Shown: positions 53,380 to 61,092 of the stretch, piece after piece
Position numbering within the stretch: position 1 is the stretch's first letter
How the letters are laid out: every line of letters begins with the position of its first letter
NCBI GenBank assembly: GCA_030531435.1
Contig: JAUNNN010000001.1
Location: 62,001-126,000 of the forward strand
Source: Lachnospiraceae bacterium
Lineage (GTDB): Bacteria; Bacillota; Clostridia; Lachnospirales; Lachnospiraceae
Length of the DNA: 64,000 nt
Reading direction: 5' to 3'
Position numbers and translations under genes: made by a program
The notes under the pieces: model-generated
Databases searched by the model: none
Seen by the model: only the letters and a program-made list of their open reading frames with translations
Told to the model about the DNA's origin: nothing

Positions 53380-55203
53380 TTAGTAATAGTTATTTATCAC
53401 ATTCCAAGCAAATGGTTCTGAATAACCAAGAGCCCACGCTGCAACACCTGCAATATTTCTTTCGCTCATTACTTTAAGCTTTGCATCAAGTGACTGCTCA
53501 TCCTCAAGCCAAATCATTGTTTTACCATTTGCAGATGGCCACTCAGCATAGTTCTGCTTAACAGTGTCATCCCACTTCTTCTCTGCATTATGCTCTGATG
53601 CTGTATCAATAGCCTGCTGCATTGAAAGGTTCTGAACTTCTGTGATGTTATATGTAATAAGCTCTCCGTCCTTTGTAGTTGGAGCAACAGCAAGTTCATC
53701 ATCTGTCTTATCCTGCACTCTCCACATTCTTGTGTAGAATGGAACTGCATTTACGACTTTTTTTGCAGGAACTTCTTCAAGTGTTTTATCGATACCCTCA
53801 GTTACAAATCCAATTGATGCAACAGATCCAGCCTCTTCTGAACCACGATAATGTTCATCGTAACCCATAATTATTACATAATCAGCATATATTCCCTGTT
53901 CTTTTCTGTTGTAGATTTTAGTAGAAACAGTTGGAACATAGTTATCAACTGAAAGGATAACATTATTTTTACGGCACTCTATAGAAAGCTCTCTGATAAA
54001 CTGAACAAATGGCTCACCTGCTTCTTCAGAAAGACTCTCAAAGTCTACATTTATTCCATCAAGAGAAAGATCTTTAGCATATGCCATTAACTGACTAATA
54101 ATGTTTGCTCTTCTTGATGAATCTGAAAGAGCATAGGCAGTTTTAATATCAGGGTTAGTGAAATTATCAAACATTGCCCATACCTGAATACCTTTTGAAT
54201 GTGCAAGGTTTACAACATTCTTGCTGGCAAGAGAGGCAACACCACCTTCATTATCATTTAAATAAAACCATGTAGGTGAAATAACGTTCATTCCTGGAGC
54301 AGAATTAATCTGACTGCTGATAATATCATTTCCTGCTGCACCTGCAATCATAGACCAACCAAGAACTACTGGCTCGCCAAGAGACTGCTGAGGAATGTTG
54401 AGTTCTGGAACTTCATTAACTGTAATCTGCATCTGTGATGGAGAAGTAAGATGCTTTTCCTCTATGTATCCAATAATAAGGTCCTCTGTCATGACCTTCT
54501 TCCAACCCTCGTCAAGAGTTTCCCCTTCACCTGGATTTAAGATACGAACTGTAGCATTTTTACCAGGCTTAACAACGATAGGTGATTTCTTTGATGTGCC
54601 TGATCTTATTGCTTTATCAGCTTTAAGCTTCATTGTATCAACAGTTTCTGAACTGTTTCTAACTTCGATTCTATAAGGCGTTCCATCATTTCCGCCAAAG
54701 ATACTGTAATCAAGAGTTTTAAATAAACCAATATATTCAAGTGAGAAATATAATGTCTCTCCACGAACAGTTGTCGCAGGGATGCTTAGTGTATTTTCAA
54801 CACCTGTTGGTCCATATGTATTTGTACCAATAACTGTTTTTATTGTTTCTGTTGCATTTGTGTATAAAATTGAATTGCTATTTTCTTCTTTATAAAATCT
54901 CTTGATATAGTCTGACTTTACAGTCTCATAATTCATATATGGATTTCCATCAATAAGAGAAACTCTTTCTTCTGTATAAGCTCCATCCTTTACTACAATA
55001 GCTTCAATATCTGATGATTCTCCAAAATATGTTGAAAGGTCCTCTTTTTTACTTGAGTAAGACAAGTCCTCAAGGGCACCCGATGTTGCAAATATAATAG
55101 CTCCAATTAGAAGTCCCAGCAGAATTATCATTATAGGAATCATCCTTAAAATCATTCTCTGCCTTGCTCTTCTTCTACTAGCTCTTCGTCTTCTGTTAGT
55201 CAA
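53380..55203 (-). CDS. Membrane-anchored GH18 glycosidase-like protein with SH3-type domain
   Basis: 607 residues. A basic N-terminus (RRRRASRRRARQRM) precedes a single membrane helix; an SH3-like stretch (VKPGKNATVRILNPGEGETLDEGWKKV) lies near 195-245 and a GH18 barrel from about 275 to the end. The catalytic DXXDXE-like motif reads GINVDFESLSEE, so the acid glutamate is present, and YVIIMGYDEHYRGS and MIWLEDEQSLDAKL are other family marks. It resembles YaaH/SpoVR-region GH18 wall enzymes acting on peptidoglycan. It is followed four bases on by ywlC. Confidence 0.88.
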   Translation of the reverse strand: MTNRRRRASRRRARQRMILRMIPIMIILLGLLIGAIIFATSGALEDLSYSSKKEDLSTYFGESSDIEAIVVKDGAYTEERVSLIDGNPYMNYETVKSDYIKRFYKEENSNSILYTNATETIKTVIGTNTYGPTGVENTLSIPATTVRGETLYFSLEYIGLFKTLDYSIFGGNDGTPYRIEVRNSSETVDTMKLKADKAIRSGTSKKSPIVVKPGKNATVRILNPGEGETLDEGWKKVMTEDLIIGYIEEKHLTSPSQMQITVNEVPELNIPQQSLGEPVVLGWSMIAGAAGNDIISSQINSAPGMNVISPTWFYLNDNEGGVASLASKNVVNLAHSKGIQVWAMFDNFTNPDIKTAYALSDSSRRANIISQLMAYAKDLSLDGINVDFESLSEEAGEPFVQFIRELSIECRKNNVILSVDNYVPTVSTKIYNRKEQGIYADYVIIMGYDEHYRGSEEAGSVASIGFVTEGIDKTLEEVPAKKVVNAVPFYTRMWRVQDKTDDELAVAPTTKDGELITYNITEVQNLSMQQAIDTASEHNAEKKWDDTVKQNYAEWPSANGKTMIWLEDEQSLDAKLKVMSERNIAGVAAWALGYSEPFAWNVINNYY

Positions 55204-55282
55204 TTATTCTTCCTCCCGTAAACATGCGCATACAGTGTATATTATATCACGTTATATATATTTAAACAAAGAAGAAAAAAGA

Positions 55283-55335
55283 TACCAGGACCGTGTCTGC
55301 GCAGTGAGGATTTGAATATGAGACATGGCCCTGGT
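55283..55335 (-). terminator. Terminator of the 79-residue gene
   Basis: ACCAGGGCCATGTCT and AGACACGGTCCTGGT (minus-strand sense) form a 15-base stem with G-U pairs and a long loop, followed by ATCTTTTTTCTTC. It lies 25 bp past the stop codon at 55361. Confidence 0.85.
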
Positions 55336-55360
55336 CAAAGGAAAACACTATTTCTGATGA

Positions 55361-55600
55361 TTATAAAGATGTGACTTTGTCAAAATTCACCATTTCAATA
55401 AGGTTCATAGAACCATCTTTATAAAAATGATCTTCCATAAAGGTTTCAGATTCATGGTTTGTAAGAATTCTGGCACACACTTCTTTTGGAAAACGCCTAC
55501 CATTTACATATAATGGTATGCCGCGATCTTCGTATTTTGACAGATAAATAAGCATTTCGTTATATCTGCCTTTACGAAGCTCCTCTTCATATACATCCAT
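55361..55600 (-). CDS. Small acidic/basic hypothetical protein, function unknown
   Basis: 79 residues, not recognised. It starts MDVYEEELRKGRYNEMLIYLSKYEDRG and contains YVNGRRFPKEVCARILTNHESETFMEDHF; there is no signal peptide and no obvious helix-turn-helix. AAGGAG lies ten bases before the ATG and a strong terminator follows, so it is a real single-gene unit. Its upstream region is the structured, gene-free stretch described at 55776-55930. Confidence 0.65.
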   Translation of the reverse strand: MDVYEEELRKGRYNEMLIYLSKYEDRGIPLYVNGRRFPKEVCARILTNHESETFMEDHFYKDGSMNLIEMVNFDKVTSL

Positions 55601-55775
55601 ATAACATATACTCCTTCTATGAATAAACTAGGTTACCCTTTGATTCTCTATTTGTACTGCATTTTAACTATACATTTCGTGAAATAATAACGAGAATCAT
55701 AAAAATGAGGCCAAATCGCGCGTGATTAAATAAAAAAAATCAATAACGTTTTGAATTAATTAGTGTAAACTGGAT

Positions 55776-55930
55776 TATCGTAAAAATTGAATGAAATTAT
55801 TCATACGATATGGCAGGATTGTATCCTGCAAATGACGGACATTACGTCCGAAAAATGGTACATACTGTACTAGAATAGCTTAAATATGTATTAAAGCCTC
55901 TACCCTCCTTTCGACACAGACTGCGAAAAG
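55776..55930 (+). ncRNA. Candidate structured RNA: serial hairpins and a C-rich anti-Shine-Dalgarno segment
   Basis: In a 457-base gap without genes (55601-56057), four hairpins follow one another on the plus strand. They are TATCGT/ACGATA enclosing TGAAT/ATTCA (55776-55810), GCAGGAT/ATCCTGC (55813-55829), CGGAC/GTCCG (55836-55850) and TGGTAC/GTACTA (55856-55872). A-rich linkers separate the last three. Then comes CTACCCTCCTTT (55900-55911), complementary to a Shine-Dalgarno, inside a CTTTCG/CGAAAAG stem (55908-55930). A weak TTGAAT-17-ATTATC promoter (55751-55779) lies just upstream. No clear terminator and no known RNA family was recognised. Confidence 0.4.
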
Positions 55931-56000
55931 AGCCTCACATAAGTTATTTTAAGACAACTTCTTTGAATTTGCAATTAGTTTTTGTTCCCTTTTTAAAACT

Positions 56001-56028
56001 TTAAAAATAGTAGATTACCCCTTATAAT
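56001..56028 (+). promoter_or_regulatory. Promoter of pflA
   Basis: TATAAT at 56023-56028 with a weak TTAAAA -35 (56001-56006), 16 bp apart. It gives a leader of about 23 bases, ending in TTGAGG before the start codon at 56058. Confidence 0.65.
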
Positions 56029-56057
56029 AAACTTATAAAGAAATTGAGGTAAAAGAA

Positions 56058-56819
56058 ATGACAGGAAGAATTCATTCGCTTGAAAGCTTTGGTACAGTAG
56101 ATGGACCTGGAACACGATTTGTTGTGTTCTTTCAGGGATGTCCTATGAGATGTTTATATTGTCATAATCCAGATACATGGAATCCTAGTGCTGGAGAAGA
56201 AATGACGGCAGATTATATTCTTGAACAGTACGATAGAAATAAAGCTTTTTATGGAAATAAAGGAGGCCTTACTACTACTGGTGGTGAACCCCTTTTACAA
56301 ATAGATTTTTTAATTGAGTTATATGAAAAAGCTCACGAAAAAGGCATTCATACATGTCTTGATACATCAGGAATAGTTTTTCAGCCAAATAATGAAGAAC
56401 TTATGAAGAAATTTGACCGACTTATGAAGGTTACAGATCTTATTATGTTAGATATTAAGCATATTGATCCAGAGCTTCATAAAAAAGTTGCTGCACAGCC
56501 TAACGATGGAATACTTGCTTTTGCAAAGTATACAGCAGAAAAAGGCGTGGATCTATGGATAAGACATGTAGTTGTTCCAGGGCTTACAGATGATGATGAA
56601 TATCTATATAAGCTTGGATACTTTATTGGTGGATTAAGTAATTTAAAAGCACTTGATGCCCTTCCATATCATACAATGGGTAAAGTAAAATATGAAAAGC
56701 TTGGATATGATTATCCACTTAAGGATACTCCAGCAATGGAAAAGGATATTCTCATTAAGAAAAAAGAAGTGATTCTTAATGGTATACGCGACCGTCGTAA
56801 AGAACTTGCAGGAGAATGA
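56058..56819 (+). CDS. pflA: Pyruvate formate-lyase activating enzyme (radical SAM)
   Basis: 253 residues, near the 246 of the E. coli enzyme. The radical-SAM cluster motif is CPMRCLYCHNPDTW (CxxxCxxC) at about residues 31-43, and GGEPLLQ and HVVVPGLTDDDEY are further landmarks. Using S-adenosylmethionine it creates the glycyl radical on pyruvate formate-lyase. It is on the strand opposite to the split pfl genes and about 1.2 kb from the radical-domain gene, so it would have to activate that separate 80-residue protein or the reassembled complex. Confidence 0.95.
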   Translation: MTGRIHSLESFGTVDGPGTRFVVFFQGCPMRCLYCHNPDTWNPSAGEEMTADYILEQYDRNKAFYGNKGGLTTTGGEPLLQIDFLIELYEKAHEKGIHTCLDTSGIVFQPNNEELMKKFDRLMKVTDLIMLDIKHIDPELHKKVAAQPNDGILAFAKYTAEKGVDLWIRHVVVPGLTDDDEYLYKLGYFIGGLSNLKALDALPYHTMGKVKYEKLGYDYPLKDTPAMEKDILIKKKEVILNGIRDRRKELAGE

Positions 56820-56860
56820 TATTTAATATACAAAGACAAACTGCTGTAAGGCAATAAAAA

Positions 56861-56899
56861 AGTACGTGTGATAAGTGAATTTCACAAACCACACGTACT
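56861..56899. terminator. Bidirectional terminator between pflA and the DUF1858 gene
   Basis: AGTACGTGTG (56861-56870) and CACACGTACT (56890-56899) form a perfect ten-base stem with A-runs before and T-runs after, suitable for both convergent genes. Confidence 0.85.
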
Positions 56900-56912
56900 T
56901 TTTATTTGCAGA

Positions 56913-57101
56913 TTATAATGCAGCGATTTTGCTCATAAGATCATCAATATCAAGACCGTGAACCATTGCTGCTTCCTCTAATGTTTCACCCTGTGATGCA
57001 GGACATCCTAAACAATGCATACCTGCTTCCATAAGAATAGGTGCAACGTTAGGGTTTGTTACGATAATCTGACCGATTGTCATATCTTTAGTAATTTCCA
57101 T
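56913..57101 (-). CDS. DUF1858 / hybrid-cluster-associated disulfide protein
   Basis: 62 residues. [47 protein letters not shown] is the DUF1858 domain with the CxxC (HCLGCPAS) redox pair. It is linked by family to anaerobic redox proteins and the hybrid-cluster protein, with unknown reaction. It starts 13 bp after mecA. Confidence 0.88.
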   Translation of the reverse strand: MEITKDMTIGQIIVTNPNVAPILMEAGMHCLGCPASQGETLEEAAMVHGLDIDDLMSKIAAL

Positions 57102-57114
57102 TACTGATTCCTCC

Positions 57115-57855
57115 TTATATAGATGCTAATGTTTGTAAAGCATTATCTTTTATTATCAGATCACCATGCTCTTCAAGGTATGCTGCAGTTGCATCAGTAT
57201 ATTTCTCGCCTTTTGCATATTCTGAAATGATATTACATACTCTGTTGAAGTCTTCTGGTGTATGATTCGATTTATGTATAACTAGCAAAAGCTTTCCTGT
57301 TTTTGGATTTTTATATAATGAACTTTGTCCAAAATAGAAGTTCTTAATAAGCTTCGCTACCTTTGTAACTTCATTAACCTGATTAAATGAGTAAGCCTTT
57401 GTAAGCTCAATTGTATTGCTTGCTTCAATTAAAGCTTCTGGATTTGCCTGATCTGTAGCAAGATTGTCACGGAATTTTTTAAATAAATCAAGCACATTAT
57501 CAGCTTCATTAGTGATTGAATCAATTAACTCATCCAGGTTACTTGGCGATGTTTCATTGTCATGAACTGATGGAGCAAAGTTTGCAAATCTTGTATCTAA
57601 TTCTTCAGGATCATCAACCTTAGTGATGATTAAAATAATACTTTCTGAAGAAACAGGAACAGCTTCTATCATAAGAGGAATATTTTCGGCATCAAAACCT
57701 AGTTCATATGAAGCCTTCTGCATCATATCTTTGAAAAGCAGTTTGGCTTTATCTGAACCATAAGCAAGCTCTGATAACTTCAATTGTCTTGCTGCAAGGT
57801 CTGATTTTGTAAGAGTACATTTTATCTGATGATCATTTACTCTTTCAAGCTTCAT
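57115..57855 (-). CDS. mecA: Adaptor protein MecA
   Basis: 246 residues. [54 protein letters not shown] is the N-terminal substrate-binding domain, a negatively charged linker (about 90-135) follows, and the C-terminal domain that binds ClpC covers the rest. MecA delivers proteins such as ComK to ClpCP in Bacillus; the target here is unknown. It is read from its own start after the pfl terminator. Confidence 0.92.
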   Translation of the reverse strand: MKLERVNDHQIKCTLTKSDLAARQLKLSELAYGSDKAKLLFKDMMQKASYELGFDAENIPLMIEAVPVSSESIILIITKVDDPEELDTRFANFAPSVHDNETSPSNLDELIDSITNEADNVLDLFKKFRDNLATDQANPEALIEASNTIELTKAYSFNQVNEVTKVAKLIKNFYFGQSSLYKNPKTGKLLLVIHKSNHTPEDFNRVCNIISEYAKGEKYTDATAAYLEEHGDLIIKDNALQTLASI

Positions 57856-57944
57856 ATGTATACTCCTTTCCCATTGTTATAGTCCAAGTAAATTGTATCA
57901 TAACTGTAAATAAAATAGAAGTCAACATATAATTATAAATAATA

Positions 57945-57970
57945 AAAGGGCTCCCAAAAGGGAGCCCTTT
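57945..57970 (-). terminator. Terminator of the split pfl operon
   Basis: AAAGGGCTCCC and GGGAGCCCTTT form a perfect eleven-base stem with an AAAA loop. The minus-strand tail is TATTATTTATAA. It lies 20 bp past the stop codon of the last small gene. Confidence 0.9.
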
Positions 57971-57990
57971 AATCTGTATATGAAATAATA

Positions 57991-58191
57991 TTATTTATAG
58001 TCATCAAGTCCCTGATGAAGTGTAGGTACACTACATGCAAGAGGTGTTCTGCTACAATCCGTGCAGCCCATTGTCTCTACATTTTTAGCACCAACAACAT
58101 TCTCATCAGTGTCAACATTGATATGACCAACACCCTTAGCGGCTGAACCGTCAAGGAATGCTACTAAATCATCTACATTATCCATTGCCAT
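57991..58191 (-). CDS. Cysteine-containing paralogue of the separate glycyl-radical domain
   Basis: 66 residues from ATG at 58191, one base after the stop of the preceding gene, with ATGAGG inside that gene as ribosome site. The opening DNVDDLVAFLDGSAAKGVGHINVDTD matches the start of the glycyl-radical domain protein ([22 protein letters not shown]), but the radical loop RVSGYAV is missing. Instead there are C43, C46 and C53 (GCTDCSRTPLAC). It is thus a sibling without a radical glycine. It might bind the core as a placeholder, quench or repair the radical, or bind metal; none is shown. A frame to 58227 overlaps the other gene and lacks a ribosome site. Confidence 0.8.
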   Translation of the reverse strand: MAMDNVDDLVAFLDGSAAKGVGHINVDTDENVVGAKNVETMGCTDCSRTPLACSVPTLHQGLDDYK

Positions 58192-58192
58192 A

Positions 58193-58435
58193 TTAGATAG
58201 CCTCATGGAATGTTCTTGAGATAACATCAGCCTGCTGTTCAGGTGTTAACTTGATGAAGTTAACAGCGTATCCTGATACACGGATTGTAAGCTGAGGATA
58301 GTTCTCTGGATGAGCCTGTGCATCTAAGAGCATATCTCTGTTAAGAACGTTAACATTAAGGTGATGTCCACCTTTTACTGAATATCCATCTAAAAGATTA
58401 ACAAGATTGTCAATCTGCTGTGAATTTGCTGCCAT
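58193..58435 (-). CDS. grcA: Separate glycyl-radical domain of pyruvate formate-lyase (GrcA/YfiD-like)
   Basis: 80 residues. The C-terminus [33 protein letters not shown] matches the end of PflB, with the radical glycine at G55. The N-terminal [31 protein letters not shown] also aligns with PflB residues just before. In E. coli YfiD/GrcA is a spare part that repairs PFL after oxygen cleavage. Here the main enzyme has no such domain of its own, so this gene supplies it permanently. TAGGAGGAAATCACA precedes the ATG, 15 bp after the core gene stop. pflA would make the radical here. Confidence 0.9.
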   Translation of the reverse strand: MAANSQQIDNLVNLLDGYSVKGGHHLNVNVLNRDMLLDAQAHPENYPQLTIRVSGYAVNFIKLTPEQQADVISRTFHEAI

Positions 58436-58450
58436 TGTGATTTCCTCCTA

Positions 58451-60490
58451 TTACTTATTAAGATCGATTTCGATATCTCCAGCGAATACCTGATCTTCCT
58501 TACCAAGAGCACCTGGGATGATTGTGAATGTATTTGAAATACCATCCTGAGCATCCTTGAATGGAAGCTTAGATACTGATGAAAGTGAAGCTACAGCACC
58601 GTGTGTATCACGTCCGTGCATTGGGTTAGCACCTGGAGCGAAAGGCTGTCCTTTTCTACGTCCGTCTGGTGTGTTACCTGTTGCCTTACCATATGTTACG
58701 TTTGATGTAATTGTAAGGATTGATGTTGTAGGTACACCATTTCTGTATGTATGATGTCTTCTGATTGCTGTCATGAACTTGTGAACGATATCCTGAGCGA
58801 TTGAGTCAACTCTGTCATCATCGTTACCATACTTAGGGAAGTCTCCTGTTGTCTTGAAGTCAACGATTACGCCATCTTCATCTCTGATAACTTCAACCTT
58901 AGCATACTTAATAGCTGAAAGTGAGTCAGCTACGATTGAAAGACCAGCGATACCTGTTGCGAAGTATCTCTTAACGTCTCTATCATGAAGAGCCATCTCA
59001 GCTCTCTCGTAACAGTACTTATCATGCATGTAGTGAATTACGTTAAGTGTGTTAACGTAAACATCTGCCTGCCACTCCATCATATCAATGAACATGTCCA
59101 TAACCTTATCATACTCAAGAACATCGCCTTCGTATGGACGGTACTTAGGACCAACCTGCTTCTTAGAAACTTCATCAACACCACCGTTAAGAGCGTAAAG
59201 AAGACACTTAGCTAAGTTAGCACGTGCTCCGAAGAACTGCATTTCCTTACCGATAACCATTGATGATACACAACAAGCGATACCGTAGTCATCACCGTGT
59301 GTAGGTCTCATAAGTTCATCGTTCTCGTACTGGATTGAAGATGTTGTGATAGAAATCTTAGCACAGTACTTCTTGAATCCTTCTGGAAGTCTTGGTGACC
59401 AAAGAACTGTAAGGTTTGGCTCTGGAGCTGCACCAAGGTTCTCAAGTGTGTGGAGGTAACGGAATGATGACTTTGTAGCCATTGGACGTCCGTCAACACC
59501 AACACCGGCGATAGACTCTGTTACCCATACTGGGTCACCAGCGAAGATCTGGTTGTATTCTGGTGTACGAGCGAACTTAACGCAACGAAGCTTCATGATG
59601 AAGTGATCAATGAACTCCTGAATCTGCTCTTCTGTGAATGTACCATTCTTAAGGTCTCTCTCAGCGTAGCAGTCGATGAATGTTGATGTACGTCCAAGTG
59701 ACATAGCAGCACCATTCTGCTCCTTAACTGCTGAAAGGTATCCGAAGTATGTAGCCTGGATAGCTTCCTTAACGTTTGTAGCTGGCTTAGAAATATCACA
59801 ACCATATGAAAGAGCCATTTCTTTCATCATCTTAAGAGCAACGATCTGCTCTGAAATCTCTTCACGAAGACGGATAACATCATCTGTCATAACACGTCCT
59901 GTTGAATCCTTCTGAGCAAGCTTATCCTCGATAAGTAAATCAATACCGTAAAGAGCAACTCTTCTGTAGTCACCGATGATACGTCCACGTCCGTATGCAT
60001 CAGGAAGACCTGTTACGATATGTGATGTACGACAAGCTCTCATCTCTGCATTGTATGCATCGAAACAACCTGCGTTGTGTGTTTTTCTATGTGTTGAGAA
60101 GAACTCAGAAATCTCAGGATCAACTTCGTATCCGTTATCTGAACAAGCCTTCTCTGCCATTCTGATACCACCATATGGCTGAAGTGAACGCTTGAAAGGA
60201 GCGTCTGTCTGGAAACCAACGATCTTCTCCTTGCTCTTATCTAAATAACCTGGGCCGTGTGATGTGATTGTTGAAATAACCTTTGTGTCCATATCAACAA
60301 CGCCACCATTTTCACGCTCTTTCTTCTGGTAACCAAGTACCATCTCCCATAAGTCTTTTGTAGCCTGTGTAGGTCCTGCAAGGAAAGACTCATCACCATC
60401 ATATGGTGTGAAGTTCTTCTGGATGAAGTCACGAACATTAACTTCTGATTCCCACTTACCACCTACGAAACCATTCCATTCTGATCTCAT
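58451..60490 (-). CDS. pflB: Pyruvate formate-lyase catalytic core lacking the glycyl-radical domain
   Basis: 679 residues from ATG at 60490 (AGGAGG eight bases upstream); a longer frame to 60586 has no ribosome site. The core contains the catalytic Cys-Cys pair at 406-407 (GIACCVSSM) and [25 protein letters not shown]. It ends at [19 protein letters not shown], just before the part of PflB that holds the radical glycine. With the 80-residue protein the sum is 759, close to the 760 of E. coli PflB. Stop codon TAA at 58451 is in frame and followed by a clean ribosome site, so this is a split gene, not a frameshift. It converts pyruvate and CoA to acetyl-CoA and formate. Confidence 0.93.
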   Translation of the reverse strand: MRSEWNGFVGGKWESEVNVRDFIQKNFTPYDGDESFLAGPTQATKDLWEMVLGYQKKERENGGVVDMDTKVISTITSHGPGYLDKSKEKIVGFQTDAPFKRSLQPYGGIRMAEKACSDNGYEVDPEISEFFSTHRKTHNAGCFDAYNAEMRACRTSHIVTGLPDAYGRGRIIGDYRRVALYGIDLLIEDKLAQKDSTGRVMTDDVIRLREEISEQIVALKMMKEMALSYGCDISKPATNVKEAIQATYFGYLSAVKEQNGAAMSLGRTSTFIDCYAERDLKNGTFTEEQIQEFIDHFIMKLRCVKFARTPEYNQIFAGDPVWVTESIAGVGVDGRPMATKSSFRYLHTLENLGAAPEPNLTVLWSPRLPEGFKKYCAKISITTSSIQYENDELMRPTHGDDYGIACCVSSMVIGKEMQFFGARANLAKCLLYALNGGVDEVSKKQVGPKYRPYEGDVLEYDKVMDMFIDMMEWQADVYVNTLNVIHYMHDKYCYERAEMALHDRDVKRYFATGIAGLSIVADSLSAIKYAKVEVIRDEDGVIVDFKTTGDFPKYGNDDDRVDSIAQDIVHKFMTAIRRHHTYRNGVPTTSILTITSNVTYGKATGNTPDGRRKGQPFAPGANPMHGRDTHGAVASLSSVSKLPFKDAQDGISNTFTIIPGALGKEDQVFAGDIEIDLNK

Positions 60491-60557
60491 TTGAATGCCT
60501 CCTGTAAATTTAAAATTACTTATTTTAAAGGGTTTTATCCACCCTTCCAGTGTTTTT

Positions 60558-60586
60558 ATTATATTTTCAAATTGCCTAAGAGTCAA
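60558..60586 (-). promoter_or_regulatory. Consensus promoter of the pfl operon
   Basis: Minus strand: TTGACT (60586-60581), exactly 17 bp, TATAAT (60563-60558). The transcript would start near 60551, giving a leader of about 60 bases. Confidence 0.88.
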
Positions 60587-60728
60587 TGTGTTGATATGTA
60601 TTTTTTTATATACAACTACCTATATTTTTAGGATATTTTATGCAAAGTGTATATGTAGTACATTATGTGTATTTTGTATACAATTTGTAGACGCGAATTA
60701 AATTAATTTTTTTGTGAACATATATGAT

Positions 60729-60787
60729 TAGCGATCGTCAAATAAAGTTTCTCATGCATGCATGAAACTTTATTTTCCTCGTCGCTA
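60729..60787. repeat. Long inverted repeat between the ferredoxin terminator and pfl promoter
   Basis: AATAAAGTTTC (60741-60751) pairs with GAAACTTTATT (60764-60774), with a self-complementary ATGCAT in the loop. TAGCGA (60729-60734) and TCGCTA (60782-60787) extend the stem. No strong T-run follows. Together with terminator and promoter it fills the gene-free stretch 60491-60836; nothing else was seen there apart from an AT-rich segment. Confidence 0.75.
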
Positions 60788-60794
60788 TAAAAAA

Positions 60795-60822
60795 AGCTCA
60801 TGCAACTTACATTGCATGAGCT
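60795..60822 (-). terminator. Terminator of the ferredoxin gene
   Basis: AGCTCATGCAA and TTGCATGAGCT form a perfect eleven-base stem followed on the minus strand by TTTTTTATAG, 14 bp past the stop codon. Confidence 0.92.
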
Positions 60823-60836
60823 CTTTATAATAACTA

Positions 60837-61004
60837 TTATTCTGAAATAGCACCTACTGGGCACTGACCTGCACAAGCTCCACAGCTGATGCACTGATCT
60901 GCGTTGATTTCGAACTTTCCATCGCCTTCAGCAATAGCACCTACTGGACACTGGCCTGCACATGAACCACAGTTAATGCACTGATCACCAATTACGTATG
61001 CCAT
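60837..61004 (-). CDS. 2[4Fe-4S] ferredoxin
   Basis: 55 residues from ATG at 61004, preceded by GGAGGTAAATATT. The two cluster motifs are CINCGSCAGQCPVGA and CISCGACAGQCPVGA, an internal duplication as in clostridial ferredoxin. It carries electrons at low potential, for instance for hydrogenase or pyruvate:ferredoxin oxidoreductase. It lies between dnaB and the pfl genes, with its own terminator. Confidence 0.95.
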   Translation of the reverse strand: MAYVIGDQCINCGSCAGQCPVGAIAEGDGKFEINADQCISCGACAGQCPVGAISE

Positions 61005-61092
61005 AATATTTACCTCCATATTTAATACGATTTCAAATTATAGGAGTATTTTAATACATTATTTCGGTTAGTGCCAACTAATTATTGGGCCA

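Noticed and set aside
55776-55872. CRISPR-like interpretation of the serial hairpins
   Set aside because: Stems differ in sequence and length; there is no repeated unit, spacer or cas gene.
58193-58227. Longer start for the cysteine-containing small protein at 58227
   Set aside because: It would overlap the radical-domain gene by 35 bases and has no ribosome site; ATG at 58191 follows the stop directly and has GAGG in place.
59593-59805. Small shadow frames within pfl, rplI, dnaB and isomerase genes
   Set aside because: They are frame-shifted or antisense within strongly conserved genes, with Gln/Leu/Ser-rich compositions and no ribosome sites.
57991-60490. Sequencing frameshift explaining the split pfl
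   Set aside because: The core ends at a clean in-frame stop, then a full ribosome site and new ATG; the radical-domain protein has extra N-terminal residues not expected from a simple frame break.
60491-60586. Longer start of the pfl core at 60586
   Set aside because: The extra 32 residues do not resemble PflB and run through the leader and near the -10 element; AGGAGG is placed for the ATG at 60490.
60741-60774. Second terminator of the ferredoxin gene
   Set aside because: A strong terminator already lies at 60795-60822 and the palindrome lacks a T-run on either strand.
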